A stretch of DNA of 64,000 nucleotides from Streptomyces aculeolatus (GCF_020400605.1 NZ_JAINRD010000024.1:62001-126000); one strand, 5' to 3'; shown: positions 47,546-55,980, counted from the first letter of the stretch. The notes: generated from the letters alone by a model not told the origin. A program made the numbers and translations.

Positions 47546-49500
47546 GAAAGCTCCTCGGTGGTGTGGGGGCGCGGCCCGCCCGCGGGGGTGAGGGCGAGGA
47601 CGGCGCGGGCGATGGCGTCGGAGTCGCCGAGGGTCACGGAGTTCACCCCGGGTCGTATGCCCGCGGCGGTCACCCAGTGCACGGCCTCGGTCGGGACGCC
47701 GTAGGCGAAGCGGCGGGGGTGGGCCTCGCCGGCGGCGTCGATCAGGGGGTACGGGCGCTCGCCGACGTCCAGTCCGCCGGTCACCACGTCGGCGCCGGAG
47801 TCGCTGGAGATGCGGTACGCGCGGCACTGGCCGGTGGCGAGGAGGTGGGTGAGCAGGGGGTCGGCGGTGCGCCGGATGTCGGGCTCCGGCAGCCGCGCCT
47901 CGATCAGCGCCGCGGCCCGCACCGGCGGGCCCTGCACCCGGCTCGACTCGGCGACGAACGCCGGTTCCTCGCCCGTACGGTCGATGCGCACGCGCAGCTC
48001 CGGACCCATGAACTGCAGGACACCCGCGTTGGCCAGCGCGATGGTCTCCTCGATCCGGGAGGGGGGCGGGCCGATGGACAGGTAGGCGTTCAGCGGCGTG
48101 TACCAGTTCTGCAGGTCGTCGCGGTAGGAGATGCCCTCGAGACCGCCGTGGTCGACGACGAGGCGGATCTCGTTGCGCAGGTCGCGCAGCACGTCGAGCG
48201 CCGCCTTCAGCGGTCCGCTGACGTTGCCCTCGCGGGCCTCGCGCACGTCGTCCGCGAGGTGGCCCAGCAGCCAGTCGCGGAACTCCGCGCGGCTGTGGAA
48301 CTCGCGGGTCGCGTACGGGCGGTCGATACGCGCCCAGTCCCACCGGTCCGCGGCGGGTATCCGGTGCTCGTCGAGCAGCGCGGCCTCCACCTCGGCGGTG
48401 GGCGCGGCGAGGTACCGCGCGACGAACGCCTCCCGTTCCGCACCCCGGCCCCGCGCCGCGAGGAGGGCGCCGTAGTAGACGCTCGCGACCTCCTTGGCGA
48501 TCAGCGGCCACAGGTCGACGGCGAAGTACACCCGCCCGCCCGCGGTGCCGCGCTCCCGCAGCCGGTCGACGACCTCGGGGGTGAGCAGCCGCGGCTCGTA
48601 ACGGCCGTGCGCGCCCTTCTCATTGTGCCCGCGGGCGTGGTACGGGACACCGCGCCGGGAGCCGGCGAAGAGCAGGGGCTCGCGGCCGGACGGCCGGTAG
48701 ACCAGCCGGTCGCCGCTGCGCTCGAACCGGCCGCCGCGGCCGGTGGTGAGCAGGGCGAGGTGGTCGAAGAAGTTCAGTCCGAGCCCGCGCAGCACCACGT
48801 TCTGACCGGGCCGGATCGCGGAGAGATCGGCGTCTGCCGGATTGACGGGCGTGACGAGCACGAGCCCGCACTCGTCCGCCTCCCGCGCGAGTTCCTTCTC
48901 GCCCGCGGTGGCCCGCGCCGGCAGGTGCCCCTGGGCGAGGACGACGGCGTCGAGGTGGCGTAAGCGGGTGCCGTCGGCGAGGGAGAGGCACTGCCCCGCG
49001 GCGCCGTCCTCCTCCTCGTCGAGGGCGACCGCGGTGGACCGGTGCACCCGCACGCTGACGTGCGCCGGGGCGCCCGCCACCACCCGGCGGAAGGAGTCCC
49101 CCAGGTAGTGCCCGTAGAACGCCCGCGTCGGGTAGTCGTCAGGACCCAGCTGCCGCGCCTCGGCCAGCGCCCCGCCCGGCAGCGGCGGCCCGGCCTCCTC
49201 GCCGCGTACGACGGACCGCGCCCACTCGTAGAGGCTGGGCCCGGCCTCGATCGGCCCCTCCATCTCCACGCTGGCGTCGGTGTAGACGGTGACCTGCGAG
49301 GCGACGGTGTTCATCAGCAGCAAGTCCGGCTGGTCGGTCCGCCAGACCCGCCCCGCCCCCGGCGGGTGCGGGTCGACGACGTGGATGCGCAGTTCCTCGT
49401 GGGCGGGGGACTTGCGCTCGTTGGCGCAGATCCGCTCCAGGACCGACAGGCCTCGCGGCCCGGCGCCGACGACGCAGACGTTCAACTGCCCGTTGGACAT
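47542..49500 (-). CDS. FAD/NAD(P)-binding protein (PF13454 type, possible CreE-like aspartate N-monooxygenase)
   Basis: The 652-residue protein starts NVCVVGAGPRGLSVLERICA, the GxGxxG FAD-binding fold with the PRGLSVLER string of the PF13454 (HpyO-like) family. IHVVDPHPPGAGRVWRTDQPDLLLMNT follows, and the second nucleotide-binding motif VVLRGLGLNFFDHLALLT. This family includes CreE and FzmM, which oxidise L-aspartate to nitrosuccinate. The partner lyase is next and coupled. ATG 49500 has GAGGAG 9 nt upstream; GTG 49506 is also in frame. The reaction is inferred from the pairing, not shown. Confidence 0.82.
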   Translation of the reverse strand: MSNGQLNVCVVGAGPRGLSVLERICANERKSPAHEELRIHVVDPHPPGAGRVWRTDQPDLLLMNTVASQVTVYTDASVEMEGPIEAGPSLYEWARSVVRGEEAGPPLPGGALAEARQLGPDDYPTRAFYGHYLGDSFRRVVAGAPAHVSVRVHRSTAVALDEEEDGAAGQCLSLADGTRLRHLDAVVLAQGHLPARATAGEKELAREADECGLVLVTPVNPADADLSAIRPGQNVVLRGLGLNFFDHLALLTTGRGGRFERSGDRLVYRPSGREPLLFAGSRRGVPYHARGHNEKGAHGRYEPRLLTPEVVDRLRERGTAGGRVYFAVDLWPLIAKEVASVYYGALLAARGRGAEREAFVARYLAAPTAEVEAALLDEHRIPAADRWDWARIDRPYATREFHSRAEFRDWLLGHLADDVREAREGNVSGPLKAALDVLRDLRNEIRLVVDHGGLEGISYRDDLQNWYTPLNAYLSIGPPPSRIEETIALANAGVLQFMGPELRVRIDRTGEEPAFVAESSRVQGPPVRAAALIEARLPEPDIRRTADPLLTHLLATGQCRAYRISSDSGADVVTGGLDVGERPYPLIDAAGEAHPRRFAYGVPTEAVHWVTAAGIRPGVNSVTLGDSDAIARAVLALTPAGGPRPHTTEELS

Positions 49501-49702
49501 GGACACCTACTCCTCGGAGGCGACGTACAGGACCCTTACCGGACGAGAGTTCCACAATGCCCGACCTCACAGCGATGACAAGTTCCTGTGAGGTGAACGC
49601 CGACGGCACCGCGGGACGGGCGCTGACGTGCGGATTGCCCCGCGCCCGGACGCCGGGATGCGGTAGGAAGGTCGGGCGGCCCAACTCCAGGAGGTGGCGC
49701 GG

Positions 49703-50149
49703 GTGGAGAACGTCCTGCCGGGTGTGGTGGGGGCGCTCATCGGACTCGCGGGTGTGCTGCTCGGCGCGTACGCGACCGGGCGCAGCGAGGACCGGCGGTG
49801 GCTGCGGGAGCAGAAGCTGCGGAGCGCGGCCGACATGATCACGGCCGGACTGCACCTGTACGAGGCGCAGCTGGAGCGCAGCGACCAGCGCCGGCTGACC
49901 ACGGCGGACCGGGTCGCCTGGCAGGACCGGATGCAGACGGGCAGGTCGCACATCCACCTGCTGTGCGGCGCGGAGGCGCGCGCGGCGGCGGACGCCTTCT
50001 CGGGGCTGGTGTGGCGGTACGAGGGCAGCCGGCACGTGTCGGACGAGGCGGAGGTGCGGCGGGCGCTCGGCGCGTTGACCCGGGAGCTGCGGCGTGAGAT
50101 CCGGTCGGACGGGCCGGAGCGCCGACCGCGGGGGGTCCCTCGGCGCTGA
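49703..50149 (+). CDS. hypothetical protein with one N-terminal membrane segment
   Basis: The 148-residue protein begins LPGVVGALIGLAGVLLGAYATGR, a single hydrophobic segment, then a charged helical cytosolic part (EDRRWLREQKLRSAADMITAGLHLYEAQLER). GTG 49703 is 8 nt after AGGAGG and is preferred to GTG 49694. I do not recognise the family. It is divergent from the flavoprotein gene, and its stop is 11 nt before the left arm of the 25-bp inverted repeat. Confidence 0.7.
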   Translation: MENVLPGVVGALIGLAGVLLGAYATGRSEDRRWLREQKLRSAADMITAGLHLYEAQLERSDQRRLTTADRVAWQDRMQTGRSHIHLLCGAEARAAADAFSGLVWRYEGSRHVSDEAEVRRALGALTRELRREIRSDGPERRPRGVPRR

Positions 50150-50160
50150 CGCCGGGCGCT

Positions 50161-50277
50161 CCCGGGGTCACGGCCGGCACCCCGCCACGTCAGGCCCGGG
50201 GCCGCGACCGTCACGCGGTAGCGTCGGCCGGGTGCTCTACGTGACTGCCGCCGCGGGGTGCCGGCCGTGACCCCGGG
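50161..50277. repeat. 25-bp perfect inverted repeat spanning a start codon
   Basis: Arms 50161-50185 and 50253-50277 are exact inverted copies with 67 nt between. The right arm contains the start codon of the following gene (GTG 50258). Within the loop, TAGCGT (about 50217-50222) is a -10 box, and a 9-codon GTG-initiated ORF ends in the TGA that overlaps an alternative GTG start at 50267. Confidence 0.75.
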
Positions 50278-51280
50278 CAGTGCGGGCGCCCGCAGCCGGT
50301 GGTGGACGCGCGTGCGCCGGCTGTGGTGGGTGCCCGCGGCGCTGCTCGTCACGGCGGGGCTGCTGATCGCGGTCTCGCGCCGCGGCGAACTGCGCCGGGC
50401 GCTCGAACTGCTCACCCACGTCAGCCCGGCCAAGGCGCTGGTCGCGCTGGCGTGCCAGGCGGCTGCCCTGGTGTGCCTGGCCGGGCTGCAGCAGTGGCTG
50501 CTCGCGGTCGGCGGGGTGCGGGTCGCGCCGGTCGCCATGAACCGGCTGGTGCTGGCGGCGAACGCGATGGCCGGTGCGCTCCCGGGCGGTACGGCCTTCG
50601 CCGCGGCCTGGCTCTTCCGCGAGTTCAGACGCCGGGGCGCCGACCGGGCGCTGACGGCCGGGGTGCTGGCGGCCTCGGGCGTGCTGTCCGGGCTGGGCCT
50701 CGCGGTGGTGATGCTGCTGGGCGTGCTCCTGGCCGGGACCCGCGGTCCCGGCACGGCGCTGCTGTGGCTCTTCGCGCTGCTGGGGCTGCTGGCCGCGGCC
50801 GGCCTGGCCGCGCTGCGCTCGCCGGCCGTACGGGACGCGATCGGGCGCCGCTGGCGGCGGACGGCGGCCCGGCACGAGCGCCTCGACGCGGCCGGCCGGG
50901 CGACCCGGCAACTTGTCGTCCACGCCCGGAGCGTCCGGCCGGGTGTACGCCCCTGGCTGACGCCGGCCGCGCTGGCCCTGCTCAACTGGCTCCTCGACGC
51001 GGCCTGTCTGCTGGCCAGCCTGTGGGCGCTGGGCGTCCCGGTGCCCTGGAGCGGCCTGCTGCTCGCCTTCGCGCTGGTGCAGATCCCGGTCAGCGCGCGC
51101 ATCACACCGGGCGGGCTGGGCATCGCGGAGGCCGGCCTGACGGGGCTGCTGGTCGCGTACGGGCTGGAGCCGGGCCAGGCGTTCGCCGCCACCCTGCTGT
51201 ACCGGATCTTCAGTTACTGGCTGCCCCTGCCGGTCGGCGGGGGGTGCTGGGTCGCGACGGCGCTGGAGCGCAGGCGGTGA
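50258..51280 (+). CDS. LPG-synthase-TM/UPF0104-like integral membrane protein
   Basis: The 340-residue protein has 7-8 membrane segments: LWWVPAALLVTAGLLIAVS, ALVALACQAAALVCLAGL, and later VLAASGVLSGLGLAVVMLLGVLL. It carries the flippase-like signatures ANAMAGALPGGTAFAAAWLFREFRRRG and PVSARITPGGLGIAEAGLTGLLVAYG, then LLYRIFSYWLPLPVGG. It resembles the transmembrane part of MprF/AglD proteins without the synthase domain. GTG 50258 or 50267 can be the start; both lie in the inverted repeat. It precedes a decayed KimA-like gene. Confidence 0.85.
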   Translation: MPAVTPGSAGARSRWWTRVRRLWWVPAALLVTAGLLIAVSRRGELRRALELLTHVSPAKALVALACQAAALVCLAGLQQWLLAVGGVRVAPVAMNRLVLAANAMAGALPGGTAFAAAWLFREFRRRGADRALTAGVLAASGVLSGLGLAVVMLLGVLLAGTRGPGTALLWLFALLGLLAAAGLAALRSPAVRDAIGRRWRRTAARHERLDAAGRATRQLVVHARSVRPGVRPWLTPAALALLNWLLDAACLLASLWALGVPVPWSGLLLAFALVQIPVSARITPGGLGIAEAGLTGLLVAYGLEPGQAFAATLLYRIFSYWLPLPVGGGCWVATALERRR

Positions 51281-51385
51281 GCGGCCGCCGGAGCCGGCGG
51301 CCCGCGCCCCCGGACGCCGCGGGCGCCGGGTGAAGCGGCGGTGTCGCTGACCTGCCGTCCGGGAGCGGTGCCCCACGCTTGCCGG

Positions 51386-52830
51386 GTGACGGGAACGAAC
51401 GGACGCGCGGACGGCAGCAGTAAAGCCGGTCCTCCGGGGCCGGCCGCCGTGCTGCCGAGCCTGAGCGAGGAGCAGGCCCGGGCGCTGCGGCGGGTCGGCA
51501 GGGCCTGGGGACGGGTGTCGGCCGCCCCCGAGGTGTGGCGGCGGGCGCTGCCGGTGGAGCCGGACGTGGGGTCGTTCCCGGCGTCGGCGGAGGCGAGTCC
51601 GGCGTGGTTCGGGCGGCTGGTGCCGCTCTCCCCGCTGCGGGCGCGGGCCGCGGAGGGCCGGCCGGGTCCGGAGGCCGCCGTCCGGCCGGAGGCGGGCTCG
51701 CGGGTCCGCGGGGTGCTGATCGGGGCGCCCCTGGCGAGTTCACCGGCGTGGTGCCCACCGGCCAGGAGACGGTGCTCTCCCAGCTCGCCCATCTCTCCTT
51801 CGGCAACGGGTGGTTCTACATCTACGTCCAGGCGGCCACCGCCGCCGTGCTCCTGCTTGCCGCCAACACCGCCTTCAACGACTTCCCCCGGGTCCTGTCG
51901 CTGCTGGCCCGGGACGAGTACGCGCCCAAGCTGTTCCTGCGGCTCGGCGACCGGCTCGCGTACAGCGGCGGCATCGTGCTGCTGTCCCTGGCCGCGGCCC
52001 TGGTGTACGTCGCCTTCGAGGGCCGGACGAACTCCCTCATCCCGCTCTACGCGGTCGGGGTGTTCCTCGCCTTCACGCTCTCCCAGACCGGCATGGTCGT
52101 CCACTGGTGGCGGCTGCGCGAGCCGCACTGGCGCAAGAGCCTCGTCTTCAACGCCACCGGCGCCGTGCTGTCCGGGCTCGTCCTGCTGACCGCCGGCGTC
52201 AGCAAGTTCACCGCGGGCGCCTGGGCCGCGCTCGTCATCATCGTCCTCTTCCTGCTGGTCACCACCCGCGTCAAGCGCCACTACACGACCACGCGCGAGA
52301 CCCTGCGCCTGCGGCCCCACGCCGTCGAACTCCCCGCGCGCTCCGAGGCGGGCCCGCTGGCCCCGGCCGCCGGCGCCGCGGGGGCCTCGCCCGCCGACCG
52401 GGAGACCGAGGAGATCCCCGAGGAGATCCACCACCTGTCGGTGATCCCCATCGCCACCCTGGACCTCGCCGGCATGCGCACCCTCGCGTACGCCGCCTCC
52501 CTCGGACAGCCCGCGCTGGCCGTCCACATCAGCACCACCGAGGAGGAGGAGCGGCGCTTTCGCGCGTACTGGAGCCTGTGGGGCGACCACCTCCCCCTGC
52601 AGACCGTCCTGTCGCCCTACCGCGCCCTCGTGGCCCCCCTGGTGCACTACATCGAAACCCTCCACCGGCTCAATCCCGACCTCACCCTCACGGTGATCCT
52701 GCCGGAGGTCGTCACCCGGCACCGCCGGCACCAACTGCTGCACAGCCGCATGGCGAGCCGGCTGCGGCGCGCCCTGCGCCATCTGCCGAAGATCGTCGTC
52801 ACGACGGTGCCGTTCCACCTGCCGTACTGA
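51386..52830 (+). pseudogene. KimA-like potassium transporter, internally deleted
   Basis: Codons from 51386 give an Arg/Ala-rich leader (SLSEEQARALRRVGRAWGRV) and end in RGVLIGAPLASS, the start of the KimA core. Near 51735 the frame changes and the sequence resumes much later in the KimA fold: TVLSQLAHLSFGNG, LLAANTAFNDFPRVLSLLARDEYAPKLFLRLGDRLAYSGG, AVGVFLAFTLSQTGMVVHWWRL, then the soluble tail to KIVVTTVPFHLPY. By alignment with 10114-12171, about 250-300 residues (most membrane helices) are missing. The soluble c-di-AMP-binding part is intact, but no transport is possible. Confidence 0.78.
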
Positions 52831-52950
52831 GAAACGGCGGGCGCGCGCACGCATGGCGGCCGGGCGCGGCGGGGAGGAGGGGGTGGAGCGACGGGAGGCC
52901 CGCGGGCAGGACGGGACGAGCGGCGGTCGGCGGCGGGGTCCGCAGGTTGG

Positions 52951-52972
52951 GCCCTCCCTGGGGGAGGAGGGC
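52951..52972. terminator. hairpin downstream of the KimA-like pseudogene
   Basis: GCCCTCC (52951-52957) and GGAGGGC (52966-52972) pair over 7 bp with an 8-nt loop, 9 bp before the tRNA-Arg fragment. It may terminate leftward or rightward transcripts. Confidence 0.4.
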
Positions 52973-52980
52973 AGCCCTGC

Positions 52981-53035
52981 GCCCCCGGCAGGACTCGAAC
53001 CTGCGACCAAGCGCTTAGAAGGCGCCAGCTCCATC
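52981..53035 (-). pseudogene. 3' half of tRNA-Arg (TCT): attachment-site remnant
   Basis: Read on the minus strand, this contains the anticodon stem-loop GGCGC-CTTCTAA-GCGCT (anticodon TCT), the T arm GCAGGTTCGAGTCCTGC, and the 3' acceptor strand CGGGGGC. The 5' acceptor strand (GCCCCCG) and 5' D-stem strand are absent; unrelated sequence replaces them. This is the shape left at one end of an element integrated into a tRNA 3' end. The element would lie to the right (higher coordinates). Confidence 0.75.
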
Positions 53036-53097
53036 CGCTTGGATACCATATCTGACCTGTGTAAACACGGCTCCCTATCGCCTGTCCTGCAGGTCTG

Positions 53098-53114
53098 GGG
53101 GACGCGTAGGGGAC
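53098..53114. repeat. paired GGGGAC motifs near the tRNA-Arg fragment
   Basis: GGGGAC occurs at 53098-53103 and 53109-53114, one helical turn apart and about 65 bp beyond the tRNA fragment. Integrase arm-type sites often take this form next to a core site; that reading is speculative. Confidence 0.3.
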
Positions 53115-53177
53115 TTAGCGTTTCCGTGGGTTGTGGATCGCTGGCGTATTCGTCTGGCCAAGATTGCTGACGTGCTT

Positions 53178-53197
53178 AGCCCTGGAGGGCTCGCAAC
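53178..53197 (+). repeat. outlying copy of the CRISPR-like repeat
   Basis: AGCCCTGGAGGGCTCGCAAC is identical to the last 20 bases of the repeats at 54985-55135. The 5' third of the repeat is replaced by unrelated bases. It is 1.8 kb from the main cluster, in an otherwise gene-free stretch (53036-53376). Confidence 0.6.
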
Positions 53198-53376
53198 ATC
53201 CGGCCGCCCGGGTGGCGCATGGGATCGTGCGAATGCCGGTACGGGTGTTCGTCGCTCTCAGGATCGGGTGGCGCTCTGCGTGGCCCGCTCCTTGCCCTGG
53301 AGGGGGATGGCCGTGGTGGCGAGCGGGCAGCCGTCGCGGCCATATGGTCTGCTCTCGCCTCCAATGTGGTCGACGC

Positions 53377-54237
53377 TCAGTGATGGCGGCTAGCTCGCTG
53401 CTTGTAGAGGTCGAAGGCGTGGTTGAGGATTGAGACTGCCGCCTCGGCTGCCCACTGCATGATCTTGGCTGAGCCGGTCATCCGGGTGATGGCGGTCGTG
53501 CCTTCGGTACGGACGATCTCCAGATCGCTCATCGAGAGGGTGCCACGGAAGTCACCGTGGGCCATCGAGCTGCAGCCCTTCCAGGCGGCTTCCGCCGGAT
53601 CGCTCTTGACGACCGTGAGGGCGCCTGCCTCGCGGACCATCTCGCTGTACCCAGGTCGGGCCTTCAGAAATGCCGCCGCTTCCTCGGGGGTGGCCCCGAC
53701 CGCGGTGAGCATGGCGGTGAGTTGTGCCTTGCGGGTATCGAGGCTGGGGGTGAGTCTTCCTCCAAGGAGCGCGACGGTCTTGGCCGACTGCTGCACTTCG
53801 TTCCATTCGAGAACGATCCGGCGCTGCACACGCTCGGGGCGGGCGGGTGGTGCGAGCATCCATACGGCGCGGGCGGCGTTCTCTAGGAGGCCACGGAGGA
53901 GTGTGTACTGTGCGTGGGTGTGCAGGGTCACGGTGAGGTGTTGCGGAAAGTCTTCCTCGATGTCCAGGCCGATGAGGCTGCGGTAGAGGCACCTCATGTG
54001 GTCGCAGGCGACGCTGAGGGCACTCCACGCGGCCCCCGAGAGTTCGTACGGGTGCGTGCGATTGTCGTCGCCGGCGAAGGCGCTTCCATCCTGGATCGCC
54101 CAGCCGCCGTCAGTGCGGACGATCTTGTCGTATCTCATAGCCCCGGCGAGGAGTTCCAGCAAGGCGCGTTGGTGCTGTTGTTCATCATTCTCGGTTGCCA
54201 TCGCTTCATCGTCCGCCGCGAGTTCCGGGCGAACCAT
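53377..54237 (-). CDS. hypothetical accessory protein
   Basis: The 286-residue protein has no motif that I recognise. It is mostly helical, with HQRALLELLAGAMRYDK, SALSVACDHMRCLYRSLIGLD, QYTLLRGLLENAARAVWMLAPP, MVREAGALTVVKSDPAEAAWKGCSSMAHGDFRG and a C-terminal AAEAAVSILNHAFDLYK. Base composition is less GC-biased than the flanking core genes. It fills most of the 1.5 kb between the two facing tRNA fragments, so it is probably cargo of a mobile element. The start may be ATG 54237 or ATG 54201. Confidence 0.65.
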   Translation of the reverse strand: MVRPELAADDEAMATENDEQQHQRALLELLAGAMRYDKIVRTDGGWAIQDGSAFAGDDNRTHPYELSGAAWSALSVACDHMRCLYRSLIGLDIEEDFPQHLTVTLHTHAQYTLLRGLLENAARAVWMLAPPARPERVQRRIVLEWNEVQQSAKTVALLGGRLTPSLDTRKAQLTAMLTAVGATPEEAAAFLKARPGYSEMVREAGALTVVKSDPAEAAWKGCSSMAHGDFRGTLSMSDLEIVRTEGTTAITRMTGSAKIMQWAAEAAVSILNHAFDLYKQRASRHH

Positions 54238-54551
54238 GGGCCGTGCGGCCCTCGGCGCCGCTCGGCAGGCGGTGAGGGCTATGGCGTAGAGGGCTCAACG
54301 AAGGCGACGGCGAGGGGCCTGAAGGTAGTCGTCTCTGCTCAGCAAGCGCGGGCCACCGGGATCGGTTCGCCGATACCGTCGACAGCCAGGTTCCGTACCG
54401 CCGGTCGTCCTCGGTTTCTTGCACGCCGATGGTAAGAGCGCGATGTTACCAGCCCGGCGAGACCGGCGGGACGGGGTCGTCCACGGTCATCCACACAGGG
54501 CCGGACACGGGACGCGCAGGCAGCCCGCGGTGGGAGGCCGCACGCGGAGTT
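54238..54551. other. gap between hypothetical gene and second tRNA fragment
   Basis: No gene, RNA or repeat is visible in this stretch. Short open frames here lack coding bias. Confidence 0.5.
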
Positions 54552-54600
54552 GCGGACTCATAATCCGTCGGCCGTGGGTTCGAGTCCCACCCGCCCCACC
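54552..54600 (+). pseudogene. 3' half of a CAT-anticodon tRNA (Met/Ile2): attachment-site remnant
   Basis: The plus strand has the anticodon stem-loop GCGGA-CTCATAA-TCCGT (anticodon CAT), the T arm GTGGGTTCGAGTCCCAC and the acceptor strand CCGCCCC plus ACC. The complementary 5' acceptor strand (GGGGCGG) and normal D arm are missing to the left. An integrated element would thus lie to the left, facing the one implied by the tRNA-Arg fragment. Confidence 0.72.
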
Positions 54601-54984
54601 CAGAGACCTCCGAGAGGGATCGTTTCGACCAGGGGTTTCCTGCTCGGTCCTCGTCTGCGGAGGCCGCCCGGGCGACGACGAAGATCGTTTGCTGGGCCGC
54701 TGCTGGCCCGAACGCCAAAGGATCATGGTCCTGGCCCGCCGGGTATGTGAGGTACGGGACCTCGACGGGTCGGCACCCTCGCCGGAGATGAGGTGTACCC
54801 GGGCGGCCGGTGTCATGTACGAGTCGGCGCTCGCTCGGCTTCGCGACGTCGTGCGCTTCGGCCTCGGGTCCGACTGGCACGGGCGAAGCATCTCGTGATC
54901 AGTTTCATGAGCCTTGATAGCGTCAGTGTCGGCCCCGCCCTCCTCGCCGCGCCGGGGGTCGCCCTTTCGGGGAGGGCCGCTCCT

Positions 54985-55135
54985 GTTGCGAGCCCTCCAG
55001 GGCTGATGACGATACGGTCTGCAAGCGGGTGCGCATCCGCTCGCGCCGAGCTTGCGAGCCCTCCGGGGCTGATGACGACCAGCCTGAACCAGTCGGCCAG
55101 GCGGGTGTCCTCATCAGCCCTGGAGGGCTCGCAAC
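54985..55135. CRISPR. orphan CRISPR-like repeat cluster (three repeats, one inverted)
   Basis: Three 29-nt repeats are present: minus-strand copies at 54985-55013 and 55051-55079 (66-bp period, 37-nt spacer), and a plus-strand copy at 55107-55135. Each has a GTCGTCATC or GTCCTCATC-type 5' end, the hairpin AGCCCT-GG-AGGGCT and a TCGCAAC/G 3' end. This resembles actinobacterial CRISPR repeats that end in CGCAAC. There are no cas genes in the window, and one repeat is inverted, so this is a remnant or an unrelated hairpin repeat. The adjoining 54601-54984 holds no clear gene. Confidence 0.45.
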
Positions 55136-55479
55136 CGCATTCACACCCTTTACACAGATCAGAGCCGTACCAAGGGTCTGCTGCCTGTCCGGTAAACGGA
55201 CCCATATCGGCGTGTCTGCCAGTGGGGGTGGGTGGTGATGGCGATCGACAACTCCCGCAGCCGGACGAGATCTTACCCTCGCCAGTTCATCACCCCAGAG
55301 TTCCAGAGACGTGTGCTGGAGTAGGTGGATCCCTGAAGGCCGCGGTGATCGATCCACGATTGTGGCTGGCTCCCTATGCTGGCACGGGCGTATCTGTTGG
55401 TCGGAAGCTGTTGGCTGCCGCGATGGTGGTGGGACTTGTTCTGGGATTCCGCGTCGACGTGCTCGCCGAAAGGAGCGGG
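55136..55479. other. gene-free stretch after the CRISPR-like repeats
   Basis: I see no convincing coding sequence or RNA gene. Sequence near the right end grades into the decayed ORF at 55480-55806. Confidence 0.45.
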
Positions 55480-55806
55480 TGCTTAGAAGGCCGTCCGTAC
55501 TGCTCGATCCGGTGGCGCAGGTAGCCGGCGGGGATCTGGGTGAGGCGGGCCCAGTCCTCCAGGCCCATGCTCGATCCGAAGGCGTGGTGAGGCACGCCGG
55601 TGCCCAAAGTGGAGCGTGGGCCTGTTGTTCGGCGATCGCCTCTGTGGGTCCCATCCCTGGGACAGGTGCCGGTGGATCGTGGTGTACGGACAGGCCGCCC
55701 GGGATCGATCGCCCAGTGGCTCAGGGGCTTTGTGTCCCCGAACGCGGTGACAGCAAGAGCGAAGTGGGCCGTCACCGCCCTTCTCCAGGGCCTCGGTGAA
55801 CGTCAT
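55480..55806 (-). pseudogene. multiply frameshifted ORF with two tandem FG-x(5)-L-x-x-WA motifs
   Basis: Piecing minus-strand frames together gives MTFTEALEKGG, then ALAVTAFGDTKPLSHWAIDP, CPYTTIHRHLSQGWDP, TEAIAEQQAHA, and finally HAFGSSMGLEDWARLTQIPAGYLRHRIEQYG. Each segment is in a different frame from the next, so at least three frameshifts are needed. The two FG...L..WA blocks look like tandem DNA-binding-type repeats found in phage or integrative-element proteins. I cannot name the family with certainty. Confidence 0.5.
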
Positions 55807-55980
55807 GCGGGACTTGGTGAACTGGTTGTGGAGCCAATGATCACCGTGGGGTGCTGACCTGCAATAACGTGCCGATCTGACCGGTGACCAGCCAGAATCA
55901 CCTTCTGTGGTTGAGGCTGATCACCGGCACTTTCGGCCTGCGTGTGCCGTGGTTGTGCCCTCGGAAGGACAACGCGGGTT

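Noticed and set aside
52981..53035. A functional tRNA-Arg gene
   Set aside because: The 5' acceptor strand and 5' D-stem strand cannot be found next to it, so a complete cloverleaf cannot form.
54552..54600. A functional tRNA-Met/Ile gene
   Set aside because: The sequence to the left does not supply GGGGCGG or a D arm; only the 3' half matches a tRNA.
55311..55799. 162-codon plus-strand frame in the repeat region
   Set aside because: The opposite strand carries the recognisable (decayed) protein blocks; this frame is their shadow.
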